Source of the DNA: Caulobacteraceae bacterium | Lineage (GTDB): Bacteria; Pseudomonadota; Alphaproteobacteria; Caulobacterales; Caulobacteraceae | Assembly: GCA_947456005.1 (NCBI GenBank) | Contig: CANGRP010000099.1 | Span: 1 to 8,817 of the forward strand | Length of the DNA: 8,817 bases | Reading direction: 5' to 3' | In this document: positions 1 to 5,523 of the stretch, in pieces | Layout of the letters: each line of letters starts with the position of its first letter | Position numbering within the stretch: position 1 is the first letter of the stretch | Program-made: the position numbers and the translations under genes | The notes under the pieces: generated by a model | Seen by the model: the letters and a program-made list of their open reading frames with translations, nothing else | Databases searched by the model: none | What the model was told of the DNA's origin: nothing

Positions 1-153
1 GACGCCTCCCTGGGCCCAGGACGAGCTGCAGGCCTCCCCCAGCGGGGCCGGCGACACAAGGCGCACCCGGCGCGGCGCGGCGGCCAGGGCGGCCGAGAGT
101 CCAGCGAGGCCTCCGCCGATCACCAGGACGCCGTCGAAGTGTTGGGTGTCCAT
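1..153 (-). CDS. nadB: L-aspartate oxidase, N-terminal fragment (cut by window edge)
   Basis: NadB is an FAD enzyme that oxidises L-aspartate to iminoaspartate, the first step of quinolinate and NAD synthesis from aspartate. Only the first 51 residues are in the window. They begin MDTQHFDGVLVIGGG and show the N-terminal dinucleotide-binding loop GGGLAGL (residues 13-19), which holds the FAD ADP moiety, followed by the SSSWAQGG segment near residue 45, which is typical of the succinate dehydrogenase/aspartate oxidase flavoprotein family. The ATG at 151-153 lies 2 bases after the nadA stop codon. No strong Shine-Dalgarno sequence is visible, so translation is probably coupled to nadA. Pairing with nadA makes aspartate oxidase far more likely than succinate dehydrogenase or fumarate reductase. 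The rest of the gene, and possibly nadC, would lie beyond the left edge. Confidence 0.93.
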   Translation of the reverse strand, partial: MDTQHFDGVLVIGGGLAGLSAALAAAPRRVRLVSPAPLGEACSSSWAQGGV

Positions 154-155
154 CG

Positions 156-1253
156 TCAGATCAGCTCGACATCGACGTGATGGCGGGCGCGGACCAGGTC
201 GTAGCGGGCCGGGATGGCGGGGGGCGGAAGATCGATCATCCTCTGGACGGCGCCCCTCGCGCGCGCGGCGACCTGGGGATCCACCGTGACCTCGTGCCGG
301 TCCTCGACCAGGGCCTCCAGTATATTCCCCAGGGTGATGCGCTTCATGTGGGGGCAGAGGTTGCAGGGCCGGACGAACTCGGTCTCAACGGCGTCCGCCG
401 CCACATTGTCGGCCATGGAGCATTCGGTGATCAGCACCACCTGGCGCGGCTTGCGGCTCAGGACATAGTCGTTCATGGCCGCCGTCGACCCGGCGAAGTC
501 CGCCTCGGCGATCACCTCGGCCGGGCACTCCGGATGGGCCAGGATCTCGGCGCCGGGGTGGGCCTGCCGGATCTCCCGGATGTCCTCGGCGGTGAACTGC
601 TCGTGCACCTCGCACCGCCCGCGCCAGGCGATGATCCCCACCTCGGTCTGGCGAGCGACATTGCGGGCCAGGAACTCGTCAGGAATGAGGATGACCCGGT
701 TCACCCCCCATTCGCGGGCGGCGCTCTCAACGACCTGGACGGCGTTGGCGCTGGTGCAGCAGATGTCGGTCTCGGCCTTCACCTCGGCCGAGGTGTTGAC
801 GTAGGTCACCACCGGCAGCCCCGGATAGCGCTGGCGCATCAGGCGGACGTCCTCGGCGGTGATCGAGGCGGCGAGGCTGCAACCGGCCCGGAGGTCGGGG
901 ATCAGGACCCGCTTGTCCGGCGACAGGATCTTGGAGGTCTCGGCCATGAAGTGCACGCCGGCCTGGATGATGATGTCAGCGTCGGCCCGGGCGGCCTCGC
1001 GCGCCAGGCCCAGGCTGTCGCCGACATAGTCTCCCACCCCATGGAAGATGTCCGTGGTCATGTAGTTGTGGGCCAGGATCACGGCCCGGCGCTCCCGCTT
1101 GAGCTTGTTGATCGCCGAGATGAGGGGGGCCTGGGACCGCCACTCCATCGGCGTGACATGCCGGCGCACCTTCTCCCAGATCGCGGCGGTCTCGGCCTGC
1201 ACTTCAGGGGTGAACCCGGGAAGGTGGGCGACGACGGCGGCCGAGAGACTCAT
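156..1253 (-). CDS. nadA: Quinolinate synthase A (365 aa)
   Basis: NadA condenses iminoaspartate from NadB with dihydroxyacetone phosphate to give quinolinate, using a [4Fe-4S] cluster in the cytoplasm. The expected cluster cysteines are visible: C125 in AGCSLA, C214 in WRGRCEVHEQF and C300 in CNLCPHMK, matching E. coli C113, C200 and C297. Other family signatures are LAHNY (60-64), HFMAETSKIL (101-110), YVNTSAEVKA (151-160), HPEC (240-243) and TECSMADN (276-283). The frame is open upstream to 1337, but I place the start at the ATG at 1251-1253. It has a strong Shine-Dalgarno AAGGAG 6 bases away, and the family N-terminus begins close to here. The longer start would lie inside an operator-like palindrome and add an unrelated 28-residue leader. 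It is first in the nadA-nadB operon and follows a leader with palindromes (1267-1281, 1331-1345, 1353-1367), which suggests repression by a regulator of NAD synthesis. Confidence 0.97.
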   Translation of the reverse strand: MSLSAAVVAHLPGFTPEVQAETAAIWEKVRRHVTPMEWRSQAPLISAINKLKRERRAVILAHNYMTTDIFHGVGDYVGDSLGLAREAARADADIIIQAGVHFMAETSKILSPDKRVLIPDLRAGCSLAASITAEDVRLMRQRYPGLPVVTYVNTSAEVKAETDICCTSANAVQVVESAAREWGVNRVILIPDEFLARNVARQTEVGIIAWRGRCEVHEQFTAEDIREIRQAHPGAEILAHPECPAEVIAEADFAGSTAAMNDYVLSRKPRQVVLITECSMADNVAADAVETEFVRPCNLCPHMKRITLGNILEALVEDRHEVTVDPQVAARARGAVQRMIDLPPPAIPARYDLVRARHHVDVELI

Positions 1254-1259
1254 GACGCA

Positions 1260-1265
1260 CTCCTT
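1260..1265 (-). promoter_or_regulatory. Shine-Dalgarno of nadA
   Basis: On the minus strand the sequence reads AAGGAG, 6 bases before the ATG at 1251-1253. It decides the nadA start in favour of MSLSAAV rather than the upstream in-frame ATG at 1337. It lies immediately beside the palindrome at 1267-1281. Confidence 0.85.
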
Positions 1266-1266
1266 T

Positions 1267-1281
1267 TGCTCAGAGTGAGCA
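1267..1281. promoter_or_regulatory. Operator-like palindrome 1 (nadA leader)
   Basis: TGCTCA-GAG-TGAGCA is a perfect inverted repeat with 6-base arms and a 3-base spacer. It is the best of three related copies upstream of nadA. It sits one base from the nadA Shine-Dalgarno, so a bound repressor could block transcription elongation, or the same repeat in RNA could form a small hairpin beside the ribosome-binding site. The regulator is not known from the sequence. NadQ or NrtR, proposed regulators of NAD genes in bacteria, are candidates by function only. Confidence 0.6.
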
Positions 1282-1298
1282 TTAGAGGGGCGGTGAAA

Positions 1299-1318
1299 GC
1301 GCCGGATGAGCCCGGCGC
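1299..1318 (-). other. GC-rich stem-loop in the nadA leader
   Basis: GCGCCGG (1299-1305) and CCGGCGC (1312-1318) form a perfect 7-bp stem with a 6-base loop. In the nadA transcript the loop reads GCUCAU, which repeats one half of the operator-like palindrome nearby. Only a short U stretch (UUUC) follows, so it is a weak fit to an intrinsic terminator. It could be an attenuation or stability element. The structure is visible; its role is unknown. Confidence 0.45.
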
Positions 1319-1330
1319 CTCCTCCTATTA

Positions 1331-1345
1331 TGCTCATTTAGAGCA
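1331..1345. promoter_or_regulatory. Operator-like palindrome 2
   Basis: TGCTCA-TTT-AGAGCA matches the pattern TGCTCA-N3-TGAGCA at 11 of 12 arm positions. Read with a shifted centre it is also a perfect 7-base inverted repeat, TATGCTC-ATTTA-GAGCATA, at 1329-1347. It would fall just downstream of the predicted nadA transcription start. Its centre (1338) is 64 bases from copy 1 and 22 bases from copy 3, close to whole helical turns. Confidence 0.6.
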
Positions 1346-1352
1346 TATCCTG

Positions 1353-1367
1353 CGCTCAATATGAGTG
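1353..1367. promoter_or_regulatory. Operator-like palindrome 3
   Basis: CGCTCA-ATA-TGAGTG is the weakest copy, matching 9 of 12 arm positions of TGCTCA-N3-TGAGCA. Its core CTCA-ATA-TGAG is a perfect inverted repeat. It overlaps the predicted -10 element of the nadA promoter, where a repressor would block RNA polymerase. Confidence 0.45.
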
Positions 1368-1386
1368 TGCAAACCGGCCTTGGCAA
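1358..1386 (-). promoter_or_regulatory. nadA: Predicted nadA promoter
   Basis: On the minus strand TTGCCA (1381-1386) and CATATT (1358-1363) are separated by 17 bases and match the sigma-70 -35 and -10 consensus at 5 and 4 of 6 positions. Transcription would start near 1351, giving a leader of about 100 bases that contains palindromes 1 and 2 and the GC hairpin. A weaker candidate in the opposite direction (TTTAGA at 1337-1342, TATGAG at 1360-1365, 17-base spacer) could serve the divergent hydrolase gene, so both could share the operators. No start site has been measured. Confidence 0.4.
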
Positions 1387-1395
1387 GCGGCGGCG

Positions 1396-1433
1396 CGTCC
1401 CCCCGGGACAAGAGCGCGTGATCCGGGGGGGCG
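1396..1433 (+). promoter_or_regulatory. Stable hairpin covering the sleB-like gene's ribosome-binding site
   Basis: CGTCCCCCCGG (1396-1406) can pair with CCGGGGGGGCG (1423-1433) over 11 base pairs with a single G-U, leaving a 16-base loop. The right arm is the only purine-rich stretch that could act as Shine-Dalgarno for the GTG at 1437, and it lies 3 bases upstream of it. The fold would hide that site in the mRNA. No U tract follows, so it does not look like a terminator. The base pairing is directly visible; translational control is inferred. Confidence 0.5.
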
Positions 1434-1436
1434 TTC

Positions 1437-2621
1437 GTGCTAAGCCCCACCGCTCTGAGATCGGAGGCTCCCGCCCTGAGGCCGGTTCGAACACTCGCGC
1501 TGATCGCCCTTGTGGGCGTGCTTGGCCCCGGCGCCGCCGGCGCGGGTCGCGGGGTTCCGCCCGAACCGTCCGCCGATCTGGCCGGTCCTGGCATGACTGT
1601 GGCGCGGGCCTTCTCCGAGCCGTCCCTCCGGGCGCGTTTCGCCTCCCTGTCCCCCACCCTGCGGGCCCTCGCCGATCCGGCGAGCCCGGGAGGGACGCCG
1701 GCCTGGCTGGGCCTGACCCCGGGTTGGGAGACCCTGGACCTCACCCGTCCTCCGCGGCTTGAACTCAGCGCGCCGGAGGCGGTGGTCGAGGCGGAAGACG
1801 CCCGGCGGATCAACGCCTTGCGCCCGGTCTCCCGCGAGCCCCTGGCGAGGATGCCGGCGTTCAGGCTGTCCGGAGCCGGCGACGACCCCCGTCGGGCCTT
1901 GGACTGCCTCACCCAGGCCGTCTATTACGAGGCCGCCCGTGAGCCCGAACTCGGCCAGGCGGCGGTGGCGCAGGTGGTGCTGAACCGGTTGCGGCACCCG
2001 GGGTATCCCAAGTCCGTGTGCGGCGTGGTCTACCAGGGATCGGCCAGGACCACCGGCTGCCAGTTCACCTTTACCTGCGACGGCTCCCTCGGCAGGGCGC
2101 CGGAACCGGCTCTCTGGAGCGCCGCCAACGCTGTCGCCCGTCGCGCCCTCTCCGGCCATGTGGTGCGCGAGGTCGGGTCGGCCACCCACTACCACGCCGA
2201 TTACGTCGCCCCGTACTGGGCCCCGACCCTGGTCAAGCTGGCCCAGATTGGCGCCCACATCTTCTACCGCTGGACCGGACCCTCCGGCGAAGCCAGCGCC
2301 TTCAGCGGGCGCTATGCCGGCGGGGAGGCCCTCCTGACCCCCGCCATTCTCGGCGGCGTCGATCCGCGCACCCAGGCCGGGCTCGAGGTCCTTGCAGCCC
2401 CGCCCCCCAGGACCGTCACCCTCGCCCTTGCCGGCGAGACCCGGACCTACACGGTCGCCGAGACTGAGGCTTCGGGAGGTCTCGTCCTGCCGGCGCCGGG
2501 ACAGCTGTCTCCGGTTCGTCGTCGTCCGACGCCGGAGGAGATCCGCCGGATCAACGAGGCCCTGGCGGACCTGGAGCGCCGGGAGGCCACCCCCTCGGCG
2601 GGGACTGCGGTTCAGCCCTGA
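1437..2621 (+). CDS. SleB/CwlJ-family cell wall hydrolase, exported (394 aa)
   Basis: This looks like a Hydrolase_2 (SleB) peptidoglycan hydrolase, a family that includes the spore cortex-lytic enzyme SleB and cleaves glycan strands. In Gram-negative non-sporeformers such proteins are thought to act in wall remodelling. The N-terminus has a hydrophobic stretch (about residues 19-36, RTLALIALVGVLG onward) ending in small residues, consistent with a signal peptide and a periplasmic location. The catalytic domain spans about 157-279: it begins CLTQAVYYEAARE with the likely catalytic glutamate E165, then VAQVVLNRLRHPGYP, CGVVYQGS, CQFTFTCDG, ATHYHADYVAPYW and IFYRW. The remaining 115 residues are Pro/Ala/Arg-rich without a recognised domain. 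The start is GTG; a stop lies in frame at 1419-1421, and later starts would lose the signal peptide. It is divergent from nadA, and its end overlaps the convergent acetyltransferase gene by 10 bases. Confidence 0.88.
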   Translation: MLSPTALRSEAPALRPVRTLALIALVGVLGPGAAGAGRGVPPEPSADLAGPGMTVARAFSEPSLRARFASLSPTLRALADPASPGGTPAWLGLTPGWETLDLTRPPRLELSAPEAVVEAEDARRINALRPVSREPLARMPAFRLSGAGDDPRRALDCLTQAVYYEAAREPELGQAAVAQVVLNRLRHPGYPKSVCGVVYQGSARTTGCQFTFTCDGSLGRAPEPALWSAANAVARRALSGHVVREVGSATHYHADYVAPYWAPTLVKLAQIGAHIFYRWTGPSGEASAFSGRYAGGEALLTPAILGGVDPRTQAGLEVLAAPPPRTVTLALAGETRTYTVAETEASGGLVLPAPGQLSPVRRRPTPEEIRRINEALADLERREATPSAGTAVQP

Positions 2622-3115
2622 CCCGCCGAGAAGGCGTCGGGGTAGGCCACCATCAGCGGCTCATCCAGGGCGCCGTCGACCAGGGCGATCCCCATGAAGG
2701 CCGGGCTTCCGGAATAGGGCGCGCTGACCCGGGCCGTGGCAGCCGCTGAGAAGCCGAACCTCGGATAGTATTCGGGATGCCCCAGCACGAGGACGGCGGC
2801 GGCGTCGAAATGCCGGGCGGCCTCCAGCCCACGCAGGGTCAGGGCCGAGCCGATGCCGGTCCGCTGGAGGTCCGGGCGGACCGCCAGGGGCGCAAGGGCC
2901 GAATAGAGGTTCATGCTGTCGGCCCAGAGCCGGCTGAACATGATGCTTCCCACCAGGTCCCCATCCTTCAGGGCCACCAGCTCGAACATGGCCTCGGCGT
3001 CGGCGCGCAGGCGCTCGACGATGCGACGCTCGGCAGTCCCCCCGAAGGCCGCGTCGAGGATGTCGCCGATGGCGGGATGGTCGGCGGCGCGGGCGTAACG
3101 GATCTCGACGGCCAT
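2612..3115 (-). CDS. GNAT family N-acetyltransferase, YhbS-like (167 aa)
   Basis: This is a predicted acetyl-CoA-dependent N-acetyltransferase; the substrate is unknown. The GNAT fold is visible: strand 1 at MAVEIRYARAADHPAI, then the acetyl-CoA-binding stretch LAPLAVRPDLQRTGIGSAL (74-92) with the QRTGIG pyrophosphate loop, followed by VLVLGHPEYYPRFGF (108-122), which is characteristic of the YhbS-like group. I place the start at the ATG at 3113-3115. It has an excellent AAGGGAGG Shine-Dalgarno 4 bases upstream, and a longer frame reaching 3331 lies entirely inside the murA-like gene. It begins 16 bases after the murA-like stop, so it is probably the last gene of that transcript. Its stop lies inside the end of the convergent hydrolase gene. 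Acetylation of a sugar, peptide or small metabolite all remain possible. Confidence 0.9.
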   Translation of the reverse strand: MAVEIRYARAADHPAIGDILDAAFGGTAERRIVERLRADAEAMFELVALKDGDLVGSIMFSRLWADSMNLYSALAPLAVRPDLQRTGIGSALTLRGLEAARHFDAAAVLVLGHPEYYPRFGFSAAATARVSAPYSGSPAFMGIALVDGALDEPLMVAYPDAFSAGQG

Positions 3116-3131
3116 GGAGCCTCCCTTGGGG

Positions 3132-4430
3132 TCAGTCGCCCGCCACCCACTCCACGTCGGCGCCCAGGGCGTTGAGGTTCTCGACGAAGCGGGGGTGGGC
3201 CCTCTGGATCGGGGCGGCGTTGAGGATGGTCGAGCGCCCCTCGATGCTGGCGGCCAGCATGAAGAGGGCGATGGCCACCCGGATGATGTAGGGGCTCTCC
3301 ACCGTGGCCGGCATGAGCGGCTTGCCACCATAGGTGATCAGCCGATGCGGGTCGCAGAGCACGGCGTGAGCGCCGAACTTGCCGATCTCCGAGCTCCAGC
3401 CCAGGGCGCCTTCATAGACCTTGTTCCAGAACATCACCGAACCCTCGGCCCGCACGCCCAGGGCGACGAAGATCGGCAGGAGGTCCGCCGGAACATAAGG
3501 CCAGGGCGCCGCCTCGACCTTGGTCAGGATGTTCGAGGTGAAGGGCTCTCGCACCTTCAGGCCGTGGGGCGCCCGCGCCGTCGACCATCCGCCCTCGTGG
3601 GTGACCTCGACCCCGAACTTGGCGAAGGTCCGGTCCAGCAATGGGAACTGTTCCACCGAGCCGTTCCGCACCGAGACCTCCCCGCCGGTGATCGCCCCCA
3701 TGGCCAGGAAGGTCGCCACCTCGTGGAAGTCGTCGGCAAAGGTGAATTCGGCGCCGGACAGGCGCTCGACGCCCTCCACGATGATCCGTGAGCCGCCGAC
3801 GCCCTCGATCCGGGCCCCCATCAGGGCGAGGAAGGCGCAGAACTCCTGGACATGGGGCTCGCACGCCGCGTTGGTCAGCTTGGACCGGCCCGACGCCGTC
3901 GCCGCGCAGAGCATGAAGTTCTCGGTGGTGGTGACCGAGGCGTAGTCCAGCCAGTGATCTGCGGACCGGTAGCCTGCCGGCACGGAGATGTGCAGGGCGT
4001 CGGGTTCGCGGCGGACGGTCGCGCCGAAGGTCTGGAGGACCTCGATGTGCGGGTCGATCTCCCGGGCGCCGAGGGTGCAGCCTGTGGCGTCTTCCTCGAT
4101 TGTCGCCGCCCCGAACCTGTGCAGCAGGGGCGGGATCAGCATCAGGGTCGAGCGCATGCCCAGGGGCAGGTGGGCCGCCTTGGGGTCCAGCCCTTCGCCG
4201 TGACGGACCTTCAGGACCCCAGCCTCGAAATCCATGTCCACGGTCGACCCGAGGCTGCGGAAGAAGTCGAGGATCTTCCGAACGTCGGTGATGTCCGGCA
4301 CCCGGTGCAGGGTCACGGGCTGGTCGGTCAGCAGGGTGGCGCACAGCACCGGCAGGACGGCGTTCTTGTTCGCCGAGGGCGTGATCCGCCCTCGAAGGGC
4401 CCGCCCGCCGTTGACGACCAGGCGGGTCAC
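3132..4430 (-). CDS. Divergent MurA-like enolpyruvyl transferase (432 aa)
   Basis: The protein belongs to the EPSP synthase/MurA fold. Classical MurA moves enolpyruvate from PEP to UDP-GlcNAc in the cytoplasm, the first committed step of peptidoglycan synthesis. Aligned by eye to E. coli MurA, it keeps K22, N23, C118 (catalytic C115), R123 (R120), D316 (D305), R384 (R371) and R410 (R397). It differs elsewhere: SGAKNAALP becomes SANKNAVLP, the ENRFMHVPEL loop containing R331 becomes EGALGWSSEI with alanine at that position, and R232 becomes F235. Length is slightly above the usual 419. It may therefore be a paralogue acting on another nucleotide sugar, with the housekeeping murA elsewhere, or a lineage-specific MurA. 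The GTG start overlaps the trxB stop as GTGA, which implies translational coupling. The acetyltransferase follows 16 bases downstream. I leave the symbol blank because of the lost residues. Confidence 0.85.
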   Translation of the reverse strand: MTRLVVNGGRALRGRITPSANKNAVLPVLCATLLTDQPVTLHRVPDITDVRKILDFFRSLGSTVDMDFEAGVLKVRHGEGLDPKAAHLPLGMRSTLMLIPPLLHRFGAATIEEDATGCTLGAREIDPHIEVLQTFGATVRREPDALHISVPAGYRSADHWLDYASVTTTENFMLCAATASGRSKLTNAACEPHVQEFCAFLALMGARIEGVGGSRIIVEGVERLSGAEFTFADDFHEVATFLAMGAITGGEVSVRNGSVEQFPLLDRTFAKFGVEVTHEGGWSTARAPHGLKVREPFTSNILTKVEAAPWPYVPADLLPIFVALGVRAEGSVMFWNKVYEGALGWSSEIGKFGAHAVLCDPHRLITYGGKPLMPATVESPYIIRVAIALFMLAASIEGRSTILNAAPIQRAHPRFVENLNALGADVEWVAGD

Positions 4431-5404
4431 TGGGCGGCCGCCCGGCTGGCGGCATGGTCTTCCTCGGCCAGGAGACGGACCGCCTCGAGGGCCGCCATGC
4501 AGCCCATGCCCGCCGCGGTCACGGCCTGTCGGTAGACGTCGTCGGTCACGTCGCCGGCGGCGAAAACGCCGCGGATCGCGGTGGAGGCGGTCCCCGCCTG
4601 CACCTTCAGGTATCCCGAGCCGTCCATCTCCAGCTGGCCGGCGAACAGGGCCGAGGCCGGGGCGTGGCCGATGGCGATGAAGACGCCGTCGCAGGCCAGC
4701 TCGCGCGTCTCGCCGCTCCGGGTCGACTTCAGTCGCACGCCGGTGACGCCCATCGGGTCGGTCTGGCCCAGCACCTCCTCGACCTCGTGATCCCAGACCA
4801 CCTCGACCTTGGGATTGGCGAACAGGCGCTCCTGCAGGATGGCCTCCGCCCGGAAGCTGTCACGGCGGTGGACGACCGTGACCTTCGAGGCGAAGCTGGT
4901 CAGGAACAGGGCCTCCTCCACGGCGGTGTTGCCGCCGCCGACCACCACGACCTCCTTGCCGCGATAGAAGAAGCCGTCGCAGGTCGCGCAGGCCGAGACG
5001 CCAAAGCCCTGGAAGCGCTGCTCGCTCTCCAGGCCCAGCCAGCGGGCCTGGGCGCCGGTGGCGATGATCAGGGTCTCGGCCAACCAGACCTGGCCGCTGT
5101 CGCAGGTCAGCCGGAAGGGCCGGACCGACAGGTCTGCGGTCAGCACGATGTCATTGATGATCTCGGTCCCGACATGCTCTGCCTGGGCCTGCATCTGCTC
5201 CATCAGCCAGGGACCCTGGATGACATCGGCGAAGCCCGGATAGTTCTCGACATCGGTCGTGATGGTGAGCTGGCCGCCGGGCTGGAGACCCTGGATCAGG
5301 ACCGGCTTCAGGAGAGCGCGGGCGGCGTAGACGGCGGCGGTGTAACCGGCGGGACCGGAGCCGACGATCAGGCAGCGGACGGAGCGGGGCGTGGAGTCAG
5401 GCAT
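4427..5404 (-). CDS. trxB: Thioredoxin-disulfide reductase (325 aa)
   Basis: TrxB passes electrons from NADPH through FAD and a redox-active disulfide to thioredoxin in the cytoplasm. All hallmarks are present: the FAD-binding loop GSGPAG (15-20), GGQLTITTDVENYPGF (43-58), the ATG motif IIATGAQ (113-119), the active-site pair CATC (139-142), the NADPH-binding loop GGGNTA (156-161) with HRR (179-181) selecting NADPH, and the second FAD motif FAAGDV (281-286). Length is normal for low-molecular-weight bacterial enzymes. The ATG has a good AAAGGGAC Shine-Dalgarno a few bases upstream. The gap of 119 bases from the PseG-like gene could carry its own promoter. The stop codon overlaps the GTG start of the murA-like gene. 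Confidence 0.97.
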   Translation of the reverse strand: MPDSTPRSVRCLIVGSGPAGYTAAVYAARALLKPVLIQGLQPGGQLTITTDVENYPGFADVIQGPWLMEQMQAQAEHVGTEIINDIVLTADLSVRPFRLTCDSGQVWLAETLIIATGAQARWLGLESEQRFQGFGVSACATCDGFFYRGKEVVVVGGGNTAVEEALFLTSFASKVTVVHRRDSFRAEAILQERLFANPKVEVVWDHEVEEVLGQTDPMGVTGVRLKSTRSGETRELACDGVFIAIGHAPASALFAGQLEMDGSGYLKVQAGTASTAIRGVFAAGDVTDDVYRQAVTAAGMGCMAALEAVRLLAEEDHAASRAAAQ

Positions 5405-5468
5405 TTCGTCCCTTTAGGGCAGATTCAGGCCGTATGCGACTCCGGCGGCGAGGCTTGATCGCAAGGCT

Positions 5469-5490
5469 GCACCCCGGAGACCAGGGGCGC
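5469..5490 (-). other. Stem-loop between the PseG-like gene and trxB
   Basis: On the minus strand GCGCCCC and GGGGTGC can form a 7-bp stem (one G-U) that extends inward by two more pairs past a bulged U, with a UCU loop. It lies 34 bases after the stop of the PseG-like gene. No U tract follows, so it is not a convincing intrinsic terminator. It may be a processing or pausing element. The rest of the 119-base gap (5405-5523) shows no clear sigma-70 promoter to my eye. Confidence 0.3.
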
Positions 5491-5523
5491 CAGGAATGAG
5501 CCGCGACGCCCGGAGAAATGGTC

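Noticed and set aside
1254..1337. N-terminal extension of nadA from the upstream in-frame ATG at 1335-1337
   Set aside because: The extension covers the operator-like palindromes and leader, has no family similarity, and the ATG at 1251-1253 has a far better Shine-Dalgarno.
177..1364. Long plus-strand open frame (395 codons) opposite nadA
   Set aside because: Exact antisense of a conserved gene; Gly/Asp/His/Leu-rich low-complexity translation typical of shadow frames in high-GC DNA, no recognisable domain.
1440..2258. Minus-strand open frame of 272 codons opposite the cell-wall hydrolase
   Set aside because: Shadow of the hydrolase gene, which has a clear conserved domain; translation is Gly/Arg-rich and unlike any family I know.
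3116..3331. Extended start of the GNAT gene from 3331
   Set aside because: The extra 72 residues lie inside the murA-like gene in another frame and are Pro/Ser/Arg-rich; the ATG at 3113-3115 has an ideal Shine-Dalgarno.
3412..4455. Minus-strand open frame of 347 codons in another frame of the murA-like gene
   Set aside because: Arg/Pro/Gly-rich alternative frame of a recognised gene; no domain.
4454..5458. Plus-strand open frame of 334 codons opposite trxB
   Set aside because: Antisense of trxB, with His/Asp/Gly/Leu-rich shadow composition.
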